From an uncultured cyanobacterium (GTDB taxonomy: Bacteria; Cyanobacteriota; Cyanobacteriia; Phormidesmidales; Phormidesmidaceae), in contig CALHGI010000480.1 of the NCBI GenBank assembly GCA_938029995.1, positions 1 through 5,019 on the forward strand: DNA of 5,019 nt, read 5' to 3'. The position numbers and the translations under genes were made by a program. This document shows positions 1 through 5,019 of this stretch, piece after piece. The notes beneath the pieces were generated by a model. That model did not search any database and had not been told where the DNA came from. It saw only the letters and a list, made by a program, of their open reading frames with translations. Positions within the stretch are counted from its first letter, which is position 1, and each line of letters starts with the position of its first letter.

Positions 1-1501
1 GGACACCGATGTTTTGGCAGTGGCGAATGCGGAGTTGTTGAGATCACAAGATGACAACTTTTTTCAGACCAAGACCATCGCCAATCACCCCATCACCATC
101 AATACCCATGACGGACAGCGTCAGTTTCTGGGCAGCCGCACCTTGCTACAGACGGACAGTGGTCCCATCCTAATTAACACGCTCCAAGACATCAGCGAAC
201 TGGTCCAGATTCGCCATACCAACAGAGTGCTGTGTCAAAAATTAGATGACTGCAACAGCGCCCTCGATAAACTCTCTGAGTTTGAAGCCACCCTAAAACG
301 CATTACCGACCGGGTACGGGACAGCCTAGACGAAAAACAAATCCTTCAGACAGCGGTCCAGGAATTAACGGAAGCCCTGGACGTCAGAGGGTCAAATACC
401 TCCCTCTATGACCTGGAGCAGGGCACATCCACTATTTATTACGAATACACCACCCTGCCATCGGACCGGGGACGGGTCTCCCAAATGGAATCGTTTCCCG
501 AGGTCTATCACCAGTTGCTCGAAGGCCAGTACTTTCAGTTTTGTTCCATTGCCCCTAACCCCGTACGGGGACTGGTGTCCATGTTGGCCTGTGCAATTTT
601 TGATGACCGGGGTATTTTGGGTGATTTGTGGCTAATTAACGACAAGGAGCATGGCTTTAGCGATGATGAGATCCGATTGGTGCAGCAGGTGGCCAACCAG
701 TGCGCCATTGCTATTCGCCAGGCTCGTCTCTACCAAGAATCCCAGTCCCAAGTACGGGAACTTGAACAGGTCAATAACCTCAAGGATGACTTCCTGAGCA
801 CCGTTTCCCACGAACTACGCACCCCTGTCACCAGTATGCGCGTGGCCCTGCAATTGCTGGGGGTCACCTTGAATCAAGAATTGGGTTTAGAGCAGGAACT
901 GGCAAAGCCCGGTGCAGAGCAAGGCCGCATCGCCCGCTACTATCGAATTCTCAAAGAAGAGTGTGAGCGGGAAATTAGTTTGATTAACGACCTGCTCGAT
1001 CTACAGCGCCTGGATGTGGGCAACCATGAACTGGCTATCCAACCCATCAATCTTGATGAATGGCTACCAGCCTTGGTCAATAGTTTTGAAGAACGGGCCA
1101 CTAGTCGACAGCAGCAGCTGAAAGTGACCATAGCGCCAGATACCCATGGATTGAAATCAGATCTGTCGAGCTTAGATCGGATCTGGGCAGAGCTGTTGAA
1201 CAATGCTTGTAAATATACGCCCCCAGGGGGGGAAATCATGCTTTCGGTCAAACCGGGAGATGCCAACACCTTAAAATTTGACCTGGTGAATACGGGGGTG
1301 GAAATTCCCCCTGGGGAGCTGCCACGTATTTTTGATAAGTTTTACCGGGTGCCCAGTGCAGATCCCTGGAAGCAGGGGGGGACCGGGCTGGGACTGGCTC
1401 TGGTGCAAAAGCTGGTGAGCCACATTGACGGGGCGATTCAGGTTACGAGTGGGGATAAGCAGACATGCTTTACCATTGAGTTACCATTGTCGCCAACTTA
1501 G
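1..1501 (+). CDS. Sensor histidine kinase, PAS-GAF-HisKA-HATPase (5' truncated)
   Basis: C-terminal 499 residues of a two-component sensor kinase; the frame is open at the left edge (first full codon at 2), so the TTG at 14 is unlikely to be the start. Counting from that first codon: end of a PAS-like domain to about 69 (DG, then ILINTLQDISEL), a helical linker about 70-104, and a GAF domain about 99-244 (FDDRGILGDLWL, then VQQVANQCAIAIRQARLY). HisKA follows with H-box STVSHELRTP, putative phospho-acceptor His270 (codon 809-811). The HATPase domain has an N-box with Asn400/Asn401, an F-box IFDKFYR and a G2 box GGTGLGLAL. The G1 box is NTGVEIP instead of DxGxGI. The loop between the two HisKA helices is long (about 20 residues). 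No membrane segment or response-regulator domain is visible, and no GAF cysteine stands out as a bilin attachment site. It presumably autophosphorylates and passes phosphate to an unlinked regulator. The architecture is common in cyanobacteria; signal and partner are unknown. Confidence 0.93.
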   Translation, partial: DTDVLAVANAELLRSQDDNFFQTKTIANHPITINTHDGQRQFLGSRTLLQTDSGPILINTLQDISELVQIRHTNRVLCQKLDDCNSALDKLSEFEATLKRITDRVRDSLDEKQILQTAVQELTEALDVRGSNTSLYDLEQGTSTIYYEYTTLPSDRGRVSQMESFPEVYHQLLEGQYFQFCSIAPNPVRGLVSMLACAIFDDRGILGDLWLINDKEHGFSDDEIRLVQQVANQCAIAIRQARLYQESQSQVRELEQVNNLKDDFLSTVSHELRTPVTSMRVALQLLGVTLNQELGLEQELAKPGAEQGRIARYYRILKEECEREISLINDLLDLQRLDVGNHELAIQPINLDEWLPALVNSFEERATSRQQQLKVTIAPDTHGLKSDLSSLDRIWAELLNNACKYTPPGGEIMLSVKPGDANTLKFDLVNTGVEIPPGELPRIFDKFYRVPSADPWKQGGTGLGLALVQKLVSHIDGAIQVTSGDKQTCFTIELPLSPT

Positions 1502-1595
1502 ATGTGGGCTTTAGATATGGGCTTTTAGCCCTGGGCCCTGGGTTAAACGATCCGGTCTAGGTGGGACGTGGGACGAGTTCGTGTCAGGTCATGCC

Positions 1596-1601
1596 GGGAG
1601 G
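1596..1601 (+). promoter_or_regulatory. Ribosome binding site deciding the DUF2301 start
   Basis: GGGAGG lies 8 bases before GTG 1610 and 5 bases before GTG 1607. The reading frame is open back to a GTG at 1568, but that codon has no good Shine-Dalgarno and would add an arginine-rich stretch (MGRVRVRSCRE) that would include this site in the coding region. The site therefore favours 1610, or else 1607. Confidence 0.6.
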
Positions 1602-1609
1602 CGATTGTG

Positions 1610-2281
1610 GTGACAACCCAGACAGAATCAACAATAGAGAGCTATGACGGCCAGTTTGGCACGTTTGTGATTACCCCCGACGATCGACGCGAGGTGGTGA
1701 TTTACCGCATTGGGCTGGGGATAGCGGCCTTCAGTTTTGCCTTGGGGGCCAGTATTTTGATGCTGGCAGGCTCCTCCAGTGGACCTAGCTATGGCCTCCT
1801 ATGGGCCGTTTCGGGCCTATATGGGCTGATGTGGCTAGGCTTGGGGGTAAGTCTTTGGTTCATTCACATTTATCTGCGGCCGTTGCACCTGGCACTACAG
1901 CTGTTTTGGTTAGTGGGGGGCTTGGCTAGTCTAGGGATTGCGATCGCATTTCCTGGCCCCCTGGCCCTAACGGTCTATCAGCAGCCCCTATCGATTTTGG
2001 GAATTGGTTTTACCTTTGCCGCCCTCACCGGCATCTTCTTTAAGGAAGCCTTTTGCTTCAATCGATTCGAGACCAAGATCCTCACGTTGCTGGTGCCCGC
2101 CCTGCTGTTAACCCATATGCTCGGAGCCATGCCCGTACAGTTGGGGCAACAGCTACTCGTCGTTTGGGCCGTTTTATTTACGGTCTTTGCCCTACGCAAA
2201 ATGGTCCAGCCCATTCCCCCTGACATTGGGGATAAAAGCGTTTTTGAATACCTCAAGCAACAGCGCCAGGCCAACGCCTAA
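1610..2281 (+). CDS. DUF2301 family integral membrane protein
   Basis: A 223-residue polytopic inner-membrane protein of unknown function, resembling the cyanobacterial DUF2301 family. The first 30 residues are polar (VTTQTES, then YDGQFGTFVITPDDRREVVIYR, recalled as characteristic of the family). About six hydrophobic helices follow, near residues 33-53, 61-87, 92-114, 126-146, 156-174 and 180-196, then a short charged cytoplasmic-looking tail (DIGDKSVFEYLKQQRQ). Motifs worth noting are FFKEAFCFNRFETK between helices 4 and 5 and IYLRPLH between helices 2 and 3. No catalytic or transport motif was recognised. The GTG start at 1610 is chosen from the GGGAGG upstream and because family members tend to begin MTTQ-like. 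The gene lies 108 bases after the kinase stop and 96 bases before dprA, all in the same direction. Family assignment is from recalled sequence character and is fairly sure; a function cannot be given. Confidence 0.85.
   Translation: MTTQTESTIESYDGQFGTFVITPDDRREVVIYRIGLGIAAFSFALGASILMLAGSSSGPSYGLLWAVSGLYGLMWLGLGVSLWFIHIYLRPLHLALQLFWLVGGLASLGIAIAFPGPLALTVYQQPLSILGIGFTFAALTGIFFKEAFCFNRFETKILTLLVPALLLTHMLGAMPVQLGQQLLVVWAVLFTVFALRKMVQPIPPDIGDKSVFEYLKQQRQANA
1940..1947. repeat. HIP1 palindrome GCGATCGC
   Basis: A perfect copy of the highly iterated palindrome HIP1 that is abundant in many cyanobacterial genomes, here inside the DUF2301 gene (encoding part of IAIAFP). It is the only perfect copy I found in the window, so it supports a cyanobacterial origin but does not suggest an especially HIP1-rich genome. 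Confidence 0.85.
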
Positions 2282-2365
2282 GCCGATCTAGATTTACCCC
2301 GAACCCGACCTCTGTGCCATCGTCTTTTTTAAAACCTGTGGGCATTCTAAAACCGTTGGACTGAC

Positions 2366-2370
2366 GGGGA
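2366..2370 (+). promoter_or_regulatory. Ribosome binding site of dprA
   Basis: GGGGA lies 7 bases before the TTG at 2378. The dprA frame has a stop at 2348-2350 and no ATG or GTG between that stop and the conserved N-terminus, so this site with TTG is the best available start. Confidence 0.5.
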
Positions 2371-2377
2371 ATCCAGG

Positions 2378-3565
2378 TTGGAACGGGCATATTGGCTGGC
2401 TTGGTCACAGGTTAAAGATGTGGGACCGATCACCATCAAGCGTTTGCATGAGCGCTTTGGGTCCCTAGCACTGGCGTGGCAGGCCACACCCGCCGATTTA
2501 CTCACCGTGGATGGGATTGGCCTAGTAACAGCGGATCGGATTGGGGGATTGAGATCGCAGATTAACCCCGAACAACGCCTCCAGCAGCACGAAGCCCAAT
2601 ACCCCCATTTTTGGACCCCAGCCGACCCAGAGTATCCCAAACTCCTCTGGGAAATTCCAGACCCTCCACCGCTCCTGTACTACCGAGGCCCATTACGCCC
2701 AAACCAGACTCCCACCATAACCGTGGGCATAGTGGGCACTCGCCGTCCCAGCCCCTACGGTCGACGCTGGACCCAGCGCCTAAGCCGTCGCCTCAGCCAG
2801 CAGCAATTCACCATTGTGTCAGGCATGGCAACTGGTGTTGACACCCATGCCCACCAAAGTTGCCTAGACCAAGGTGGCCAAACCATTGCCGTATTAGGCA
2901 CAGGTGTGGATGTGGTCTATCCCCACAGCAACGCGAACCTCTATCAACGCATTGTAGAAACTGGGTTAATTTTGAGCGAATACCCCGATGGGACGCCGCC
3001 AGAACGGGGCCATTTTCCCCGGCGCAACCGCATCATCGCCGGACTGAGCCATGCCACCTTAGTGACTGAGGCACCAGAACGATCCGGGGCCCTAATCACA
3101 GCCTATTTAGCCAATGACTATGGCCGCCATGTTTACGCCCTAACCGATGGATTAGACAACCCCACCGCCCGTGGTTGTTTAGTGCTGGTCAATACCGGAG
3201 CCGCCATTGTCATGGGCGAAGATCACCTGGTCACAGACCTACTGAATATCGGCATCGCTAATAACACGCCAGCCAAAGACGACAACATACACCCAGGGCC
3301 CCGGAATGGCACCGTAGACAGTCAACAGAATAGAGCTGACCACACACCAGAAAATATCCCTGGCACCCAGTCAGCAACGGAAACCGTGCAATTAGATGGG
3401 GACCTACAGCATATTTTTCAAATGATTCCCCATGAGCCCATCAACCTAGATAACTTAGTAAAAACCACCCAGTTAGACACAAGTGTCCTACTGAGTGGCT
3501 TATTACAATTAGAGTTGGCTGGCGTTATTGCCCAACTTCCCGGTGGCCAATATCAGCGCACCTAG
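2378..3565 (+). CDS. dprA: DNA-processing protein DprA (Smf)
   Basis: Complete 395-residue DprA. In the family, DprA binds incoming single-stranded DNA in the cytoplasm during natural transformation and loads RecA on it. An N-terminal helix-hairpin-helix/SAM-like region spans about residues 1-65 (DVGPITIKRL; VDGIGLVTADRI). The Rossmann-like DprA core spans about 84-288, with VGIVGTRRPSPYG at 116-128, SGMATGVDTHAH at 148-159, AVLGTGVDVVYP, FPRRNRIIAGLS at 213-224, EAPERSGALITA at 231-242 and a late DNPTARGCLVLVNTGA. A polar, probably disordered linker covers about 290-340, and a winged-helix (DML1-like) domain about 341-395 (IFQMIPHEPINLDNLV, LLQLELAGVIAQLPGG). All hallmark motifs are intact and the length is normal for the three-domain form. 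Start: the only start codon after the in-frame stop at 2348 and before the conserved ERAYWLAWSQ is TTG 2378. It follows the DUF2301 gene by 96 bases and converges on the FHA gene. Presence suggests, but does not prove, transformability. Confidence 0.97.
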   Translation: MERAYWLAWSQVKDVGPITIKRLHERFGSLALAWQATPADLLTVDGIGLVTADRIGGLRSQINPEQRLQQHEAQYPHFWTPADPEYPKLLWEIPDPPPLLYYRGPLRPNQTPTITVGIVGTRRPSPYGRRWTQRLSRRLSQQQFTIVSGMATGVDTHAHQSCLDQGGQTIAVLGTGVDVVYPHSNANLYQRIVETGLILSEYPDGTPPERGHFPRRNRIIAGLSHATLVTEAPERSGALITAYLANDYGRHVYALTDGLDNPTARGCLVLVNTGAAIVMGEDHLVTDLLNIGIANNTPAKDDNIHPGPRNGTVDSQQNRADHTPENIPGTQSATETVQLDGDLQHIFQMIPHEPINLDNLVKTTQLDTSVLLSGLLQLELAGVIAQLPGGQYQRT

Positions 3566-3596
3566 GGAGGGAGCATACCGACAAACCCTATCCTAG
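3562..3596. terminator. Imperfect inverted repeat between convergent genes, possible bidirectional terminator
   Basis: Arms 3562-3571 and 3587-3596 can form a 10-position stem: CTAGG pairs with CCTAG, followed by a G-T, an A-A mismatch, another G-T and two G-C pairs, with a 15-base loop. The outer CTAG segments contain the stop codons of dprA (3563-3565) and of the FHA gene (3593-3595, minus strand). No T-run follows on either strand, so it is not a classical intrinsic terminator; its position between two convergent stops is the main argument for a 3'-end role. Confidence 0.35.
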
Positions 3597-4195
3597 TTGA
3601 GGGTTTCCGCGCCTGTATAGGTCACATCACATGCCGTATAGGCTAGGTCAGGAGCCTCTAATCGCTCCTCAAAGCGATCAAAGTTATCCACAAAAAATTC
3701 CACCACTAGGTTTCCTAGTTCAATCATGTCGCCATCCCTCAGCAGCTGACGCTTTTGAGGCGAAAGACGACGTCGATTTAAGTGGGTACCTGACTGACTG
3801 CCAACATCGGCAATAAAAAATCCAGACTCCGGAGTATGGCGAATCACTGCATGACAAGGATCAACAGTTGAATTTTCCACCGGTAAAGCGCAGCTGATGG
3901 ATTGCCCCAACAGCCAACAAGCACCGGTATTAGTCAGGTTTAAAGTTTCAGAACTGCCCGTATTAGAGACTAAAAATACAGAAGAATTGGCAATGACAGC
4001 CTGGATGTAAAAAGGAGTAACTTGACAACGATCTTTAACTGTCAAGATGGAATCAACAATTGTATTCGCGGTATCAAAATCATTATTAACGTTATTAATC
4101 AATGCATCCCAAGGGAGTGATGGGGCCTCAATGCTAGAAGCATCAATAGGCGTCACGACTGGGTTGCTGAAACGGGAAGCTCTAAGCGTGGACAT
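3593..4195 (-). CDS. FHA-domain protein with degenerate phosphopeptide site
   Basis: A 200-residue soluble protein. Residues 1-65 have no recognised domain (polar, with a stretch rich in Asn and Asp: INNVNNDFDTAN). A forkhead-associated domain covers about 72-170: SVFLVSNTGSSETLNL, WLLGQSISCALP, CHAVIRH, GFFIADVGSQSGTHLNRRRL, LRDGDMIELGNLVVEFFV. FHA domains normally bind phosphothreonine on partners of Ser/Thr kinases using a GR, an SxxH and an NG motif. Here these read GQ (Gln98), DPCH (Asp112, His115) and SG (Ser135), so the Arg, the Ser and the Asn are replaced while His115 and the glycine/threonine framework remain. The strand pattern is otherwise well kept, so the fold is likely intact but classical phosphothreonine binding is doubtful. 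The start is taken as ATG 4193-4195; a TTG two codons upstream is possible, and neither has a strong ribosome site. Convergent with dprA, divergent from the acyltransferase gene. The N-terminal half is clearly more AT-rich than the left-hand genes. Confidence 0.88.
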   Translation of the reverse strand: MSTLRASRFSNPVVTPIDASSIEAPSLPWDALINNVNNDFDTANTIVDSILTVKDRCQVTPFYIQAVIANSSVFLVSNTGSSETLNLTNTGACWLLGQSISCALPVENSTVDPCHAVIRHTPESGFFIADVGSQSGTHLNRRRLSPQKRQLLRDGDMIELGNLVVEFFVDNFDRFEERLEAPDLAYTACDVTYTGAETLN

Positions 4196-4302
4196 GGACA
4201 ATGACGAAACAACTTAACAGCAATAGGCTATAAGTGCGGTCGATTGTCACCCTAATTCAGTAGATTCACAAACAAGCCTCTCAACAGGCTGAGACGAGCT
4301 TA

Positions 4303-4449
4303 ATGGGTAGAAATAAAAGAGTTAAATGGGCATTAATTAAAAATTTGCTGCTCGCTCAGCGTGTTGTCCCCGTTGCTCACAACAGAACAAATCTGTTAGA
4401 GATGGAACTGACAACAGTTACTGAGATAGGACAAGTCCTTATGCATTAA
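4303..4449 (+). CDS. Doubtful 48-codon ORF in the spacer
   Basis: ATG at 4303 to TAA at 4447-4449 would encode a 48-residue peptide with a basic start (MGRNKRVKWALIKNLLLAQR) and a mixed C-terminus ending IGQVLMH. The only ribosome-site candidate is a weak GAG near 4296-4298. There is no recognised domain and no clear signal peptide or membrane helix. An open frame of this length is expected by chance in a spacer of this size, and the short hairpins at 4355-4439 lie in the same DNA. It is listed because it is the longest rightward ATG ORF I found in the spacer; it is more likely non-coding. Confidence 0.15.
   Translation: MGRNKRVKWALIKNLLLAQRVVPVAHNRTNLLEMELTTVTEIGQVLMH
4355..4439. repeat. 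Cluster of short inverted repeats, some mutually exclusive
   Basis: Visible stems: TGTTGT 4362-4367 with ACAACA 4379-4384; AACAGA 4381-4386 with TCTGTT 4392-4397 (5-base loop); AACTG 4406-4410 with CAGTT 4415-4419 (4-base loop); AGGAC 4428-4432 with GTCCT 4435-4439. CTCAG 4355-4359 could close the group with CTGAG 4421-4425. The first two stems share bases and exclude each other, and CTGTT 4393-4397 can also pair with AACAG 4413-4417. The stems are only 5-6 pairs and AT-rich, so this is a suggestive pattern and not an established RNA structure. Confidence 0.3.
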
Positions 4450-4528
4450 GACTTACCCTAGGGCGTTCAGCAATTGGTTTTAGGTGGTAAACCTATCAGA
4501 GGTAGTGCGTCATTTATATCTGTATTTA

Positions 4529-4597
4529 TTAAAGCTTGTCAGCTGGAGATCCGTAATTTGACCCATATCGTTTTATAGAAGCTTTAAAGGCTGTCAG
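4529..4597. repeat. 9-base inverted repeat overlapping 14-base direct repeats
   Basis: TTAAAGCTT (4529-4537) and AAGCTTTAA (4579-4587) are perfect inverted copies 41 bases apart. In addition ttaaagcttgtcag (4529-4542) and ttaaaggctgtcag (4584-4597) match at 12 of 14 positions as direct repeats, and TTATTAAAG occurs at both 4526-4534 and 4602-4610. The enclosed segment includes a TTGACC at 4558 and a TATAGA at 4574, but their 10-base separation is too short for a standard promoter. Confidence 0.45.
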
Positions 4598-4660
4598 TAA
4601 ATTATTAAAGTCTCCCAAGATTCATGAACGATATCCTGAATCCGTAAGGCAGGACTGACC

Positions 4661-4680
4661 AGGGTTTCAGAGGGTTTCAA
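4661..4680 (+). repeat. Tandem decamer, two copies
   Basis: agggtttcag followed directly by agggtttcaa: two abutting 10-base units differing only in the last base. Ten bases is about one helical turn, so both copies would show the same face to a bound protein, but only two copies are present. Confidence 0.5.
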
Positions 4681-4684
4681 GATA

Positions 4685-4708
4685 GGCCATTGAGAACACA
4701 TCTCAGCC
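4685..4708. repeat. Bulged hairpin upstream of the acyltransferase gene
   Basis: GGC-(CAT)-TGAGA, loop ACACA, TCTCA-GCC: eight pairs interrupted by a 3-base bulge on the 5' side. There is no following T-run, so it is not an intrinsic terminator. It lies about 100 bases before the GTG start, where it could be in the leader if transcription starts upstream. Confidence 0.35.
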
Positions 4709-4794
4709 CGGTACCATCGTCATGACGCCGCCCCAGTCTGCCGTACGTATTAAGTAACTGTTAAGCAGCTTCACATGCTTGAAATTTGTCTGCT

Positions 4795-4800
4795 GGAGGA
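4795..4800 (+). promoter_or_regulatory. Ribosome binding site of the acyltransferase gene
   Basis: GGAGGA ends 8 bases before GTG 4809, near-ideal spacing. It decides for this GTG over the in-frame ATG at 4824, which has no comparable site. AGCAG 4764-4768 can pair with CTGCT 4790-4794 just before the site, leaving GGAGGA itself free. Confidence 0.8.
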
Positions 4801-4808
4801 CTCCTGTT

Positions 4809-5019
4809 GTGACGAACGCGATTATGCGTGCTCAGCCACCCCTAGATTTTATTCCTGAACGATTTAGCCCCTGGGTCAGACGTTTGGTGCAGGGGGTACT
4901 GCCTGGGTGGGTACGTTGGCAAACTGATGTGGTGACCATAAAGGTCAACAATGCGGAGGTTCTGGCTCAACTATACGGAGATTTTCAGACAGGGAAAAAT
5001 CGGTTTGTCATTGCGTTTC
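4809..5019 (+). CDS. 1-acyl-sn-glycerol-3-phosphate acyltransferase family protein (3' truncated)
   Basis: The first 70 codons of a gene running off the right edge. The visible start (QPPLDFIPERFSPWVRRL, then LPGWVRWQT, VNNAEVLAQLYGDFQTGKNRFVIAF) resembles the N-terminus of cyanobacterial PlsC/LPLAT-type acyltransferases, which esterify the sn-2 position of lysophosphatidic acid at the membrane on the way to phosphatidic acid and the thylakoid lipids. The catalytic HX4D motif is not in view; in the homologues I recall it comes right after the last visible residues (an 'RHP' segment). The GTG start is fixed by GGAGGA at 4795-4800. Cyanobacteria carry several paralogues of this family, so substrate preference and gene symbol cannot be assigned from this fragment. 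It diverges from the FHA gene across the 610-base spacer. Confidence 0.8.
   Translation, partial: MTNAIMRAQPPLDFIPERFSPWVRRLVQGVLPGWVRWQTDVVTIKVNNAEVLAQLYGDFQTGKNRFVIAF

Larger units (their letters stand above)
4196..4808. other. Repeat-bearing AT-richer spacer between divergent genes
   Basis: About 610 bases with no convincing gene. Hand counting gives about 42% G+C for 4201-4800, against about 52% on sampled lines of the left-hand coding region. It must contain the promoters of the FHA gene (leftward) and the acyltransferase gene (rightward), but no clean -35/-10 pair with proper spacing could be picked. It holds a cluster of short hairpins (4355-4439), a 9-base inverted repeat with related direct repeats (4529-4610), a tandem decamer (4661-4680), a bulged hairpin (4685-4708), and one doubtful short ORF (4303-4449). 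No tRNA T-loop signature, CRISPR-like spacing or transposase fragment was seen. Confidence 0.7.

Noticed and set aside
14..16. TTG at 14 as the start of the histidine kinase
   Set aside because: The same frame is open to the left edge and the residues from position 2 onward continue a PAS-like domain, so the gene is cut by the window.
1221..1316. CCCCAGGGGG (1221-1230) and CCCCCTGGGG (1307-1316), a perfect 10-base inverted repeat
   Set aside because: Both lie in coding sequence and come from Pro-Pro-Gly codons in the N-box/G1 region of the kinase; coding explains them.
1519..1531. GGGCT-TTT-AGCCC hairpin after the kinase stop as a terminator
   Set aside because: The stem is only 5 pairs with a 3-base loop and no T-run follows.
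1568..1609. Longer DUF2301 reading from GTG 1568
   Set aside because: It would put the GGGAGG ribosome site inside the gene and add an arginine-rich, low-conservation-looking extension.
2324..2333. T-run in the gap before dprA as an intrinsic terminator
   Set aside because: No stable GC-rich hairpin directly precedes it.
4213..4220. CTTAACAG, the same octamer found inverted at 4758-4765, as a shared operator of the divergent genes
   Set aside because: Chance matches of 8 bases are expected several times within a 600-base spacer, and the distances to the two starts differ (about 17 and 43 bases).
4558..4579. TTGACC and TATAGA as a -35/-10 promoter
   Set aside because: The separation is about 10 bases, far shorter than the usual 16-18.
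4722..4757. 11-codon ORF (MTPPQSAVRIK) as a leader peptide of the acyltransferase gene
   Set aside because: No ribosome site and no attenuator-like codon run; this length is expected by chance.

Overview
The window looks like a piece of a cyanobacterial chromosome. The evidence is protein character: a GAF-type sensor kinase with a typical cyanobacterial C-terminus, a DUF2301 membrane protein, a DprA that opens with a cyanobacterial-style N-terminus, and a PlsC-like acyltransferase beginning with the 'PPLDFIP' type of start seen in cyanobacteria. One perfect HIP1 octamer (GCGATCGC) agrees. Sampled coding lines on the left are roughly 52% G+C by hand count. I cannot name the genus.

Layout from left to right. 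(1) Positions 1-1501, + strand: the 3' part of a PAS-GAF-HisKA-HATPase sensor histidine kinase, cut by the left edge. (2) 1610-2281, +: a six-helix DUF2301 integral membrane protein, read from GTG. (3) 2378-3565, +: complete dprA, the DNA-processing protein that hands incoming single-stranded DNA to RecA, read from TTG. (4) 3593-4195, - strand: a small FHA-domain protein convergent with dprA; the 27-base gap and both stop codons lie in one imperfect inverted repeat. (5) 4196-4808: a gene-poor, AT-richer spacer (about 42% G+C) with several short inverted and direct repeats and at most one doubtful 48-codon ORF. (6) 4809-5019, +: the first 70 codons of a 1-acylglycerol-3-phosphate acyltransferase family gene, cut by the right edge.

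The three left genes face the same way with gaps of about 100 bases and no convincing terminator between them, so they may be transcribed together, but they do not form one obvious pathway. The FHA and acyltransferase genes diverge from the spacer, which must hold both promoters.

Most of the window is ordinary. No new system is evident. The points most worth a second look are the FHA domain that has lost most of its phosphothreonine-contact residues, the repeat-rich spacer between the divergent genes, and the non-canonical G1 box of the kinase.
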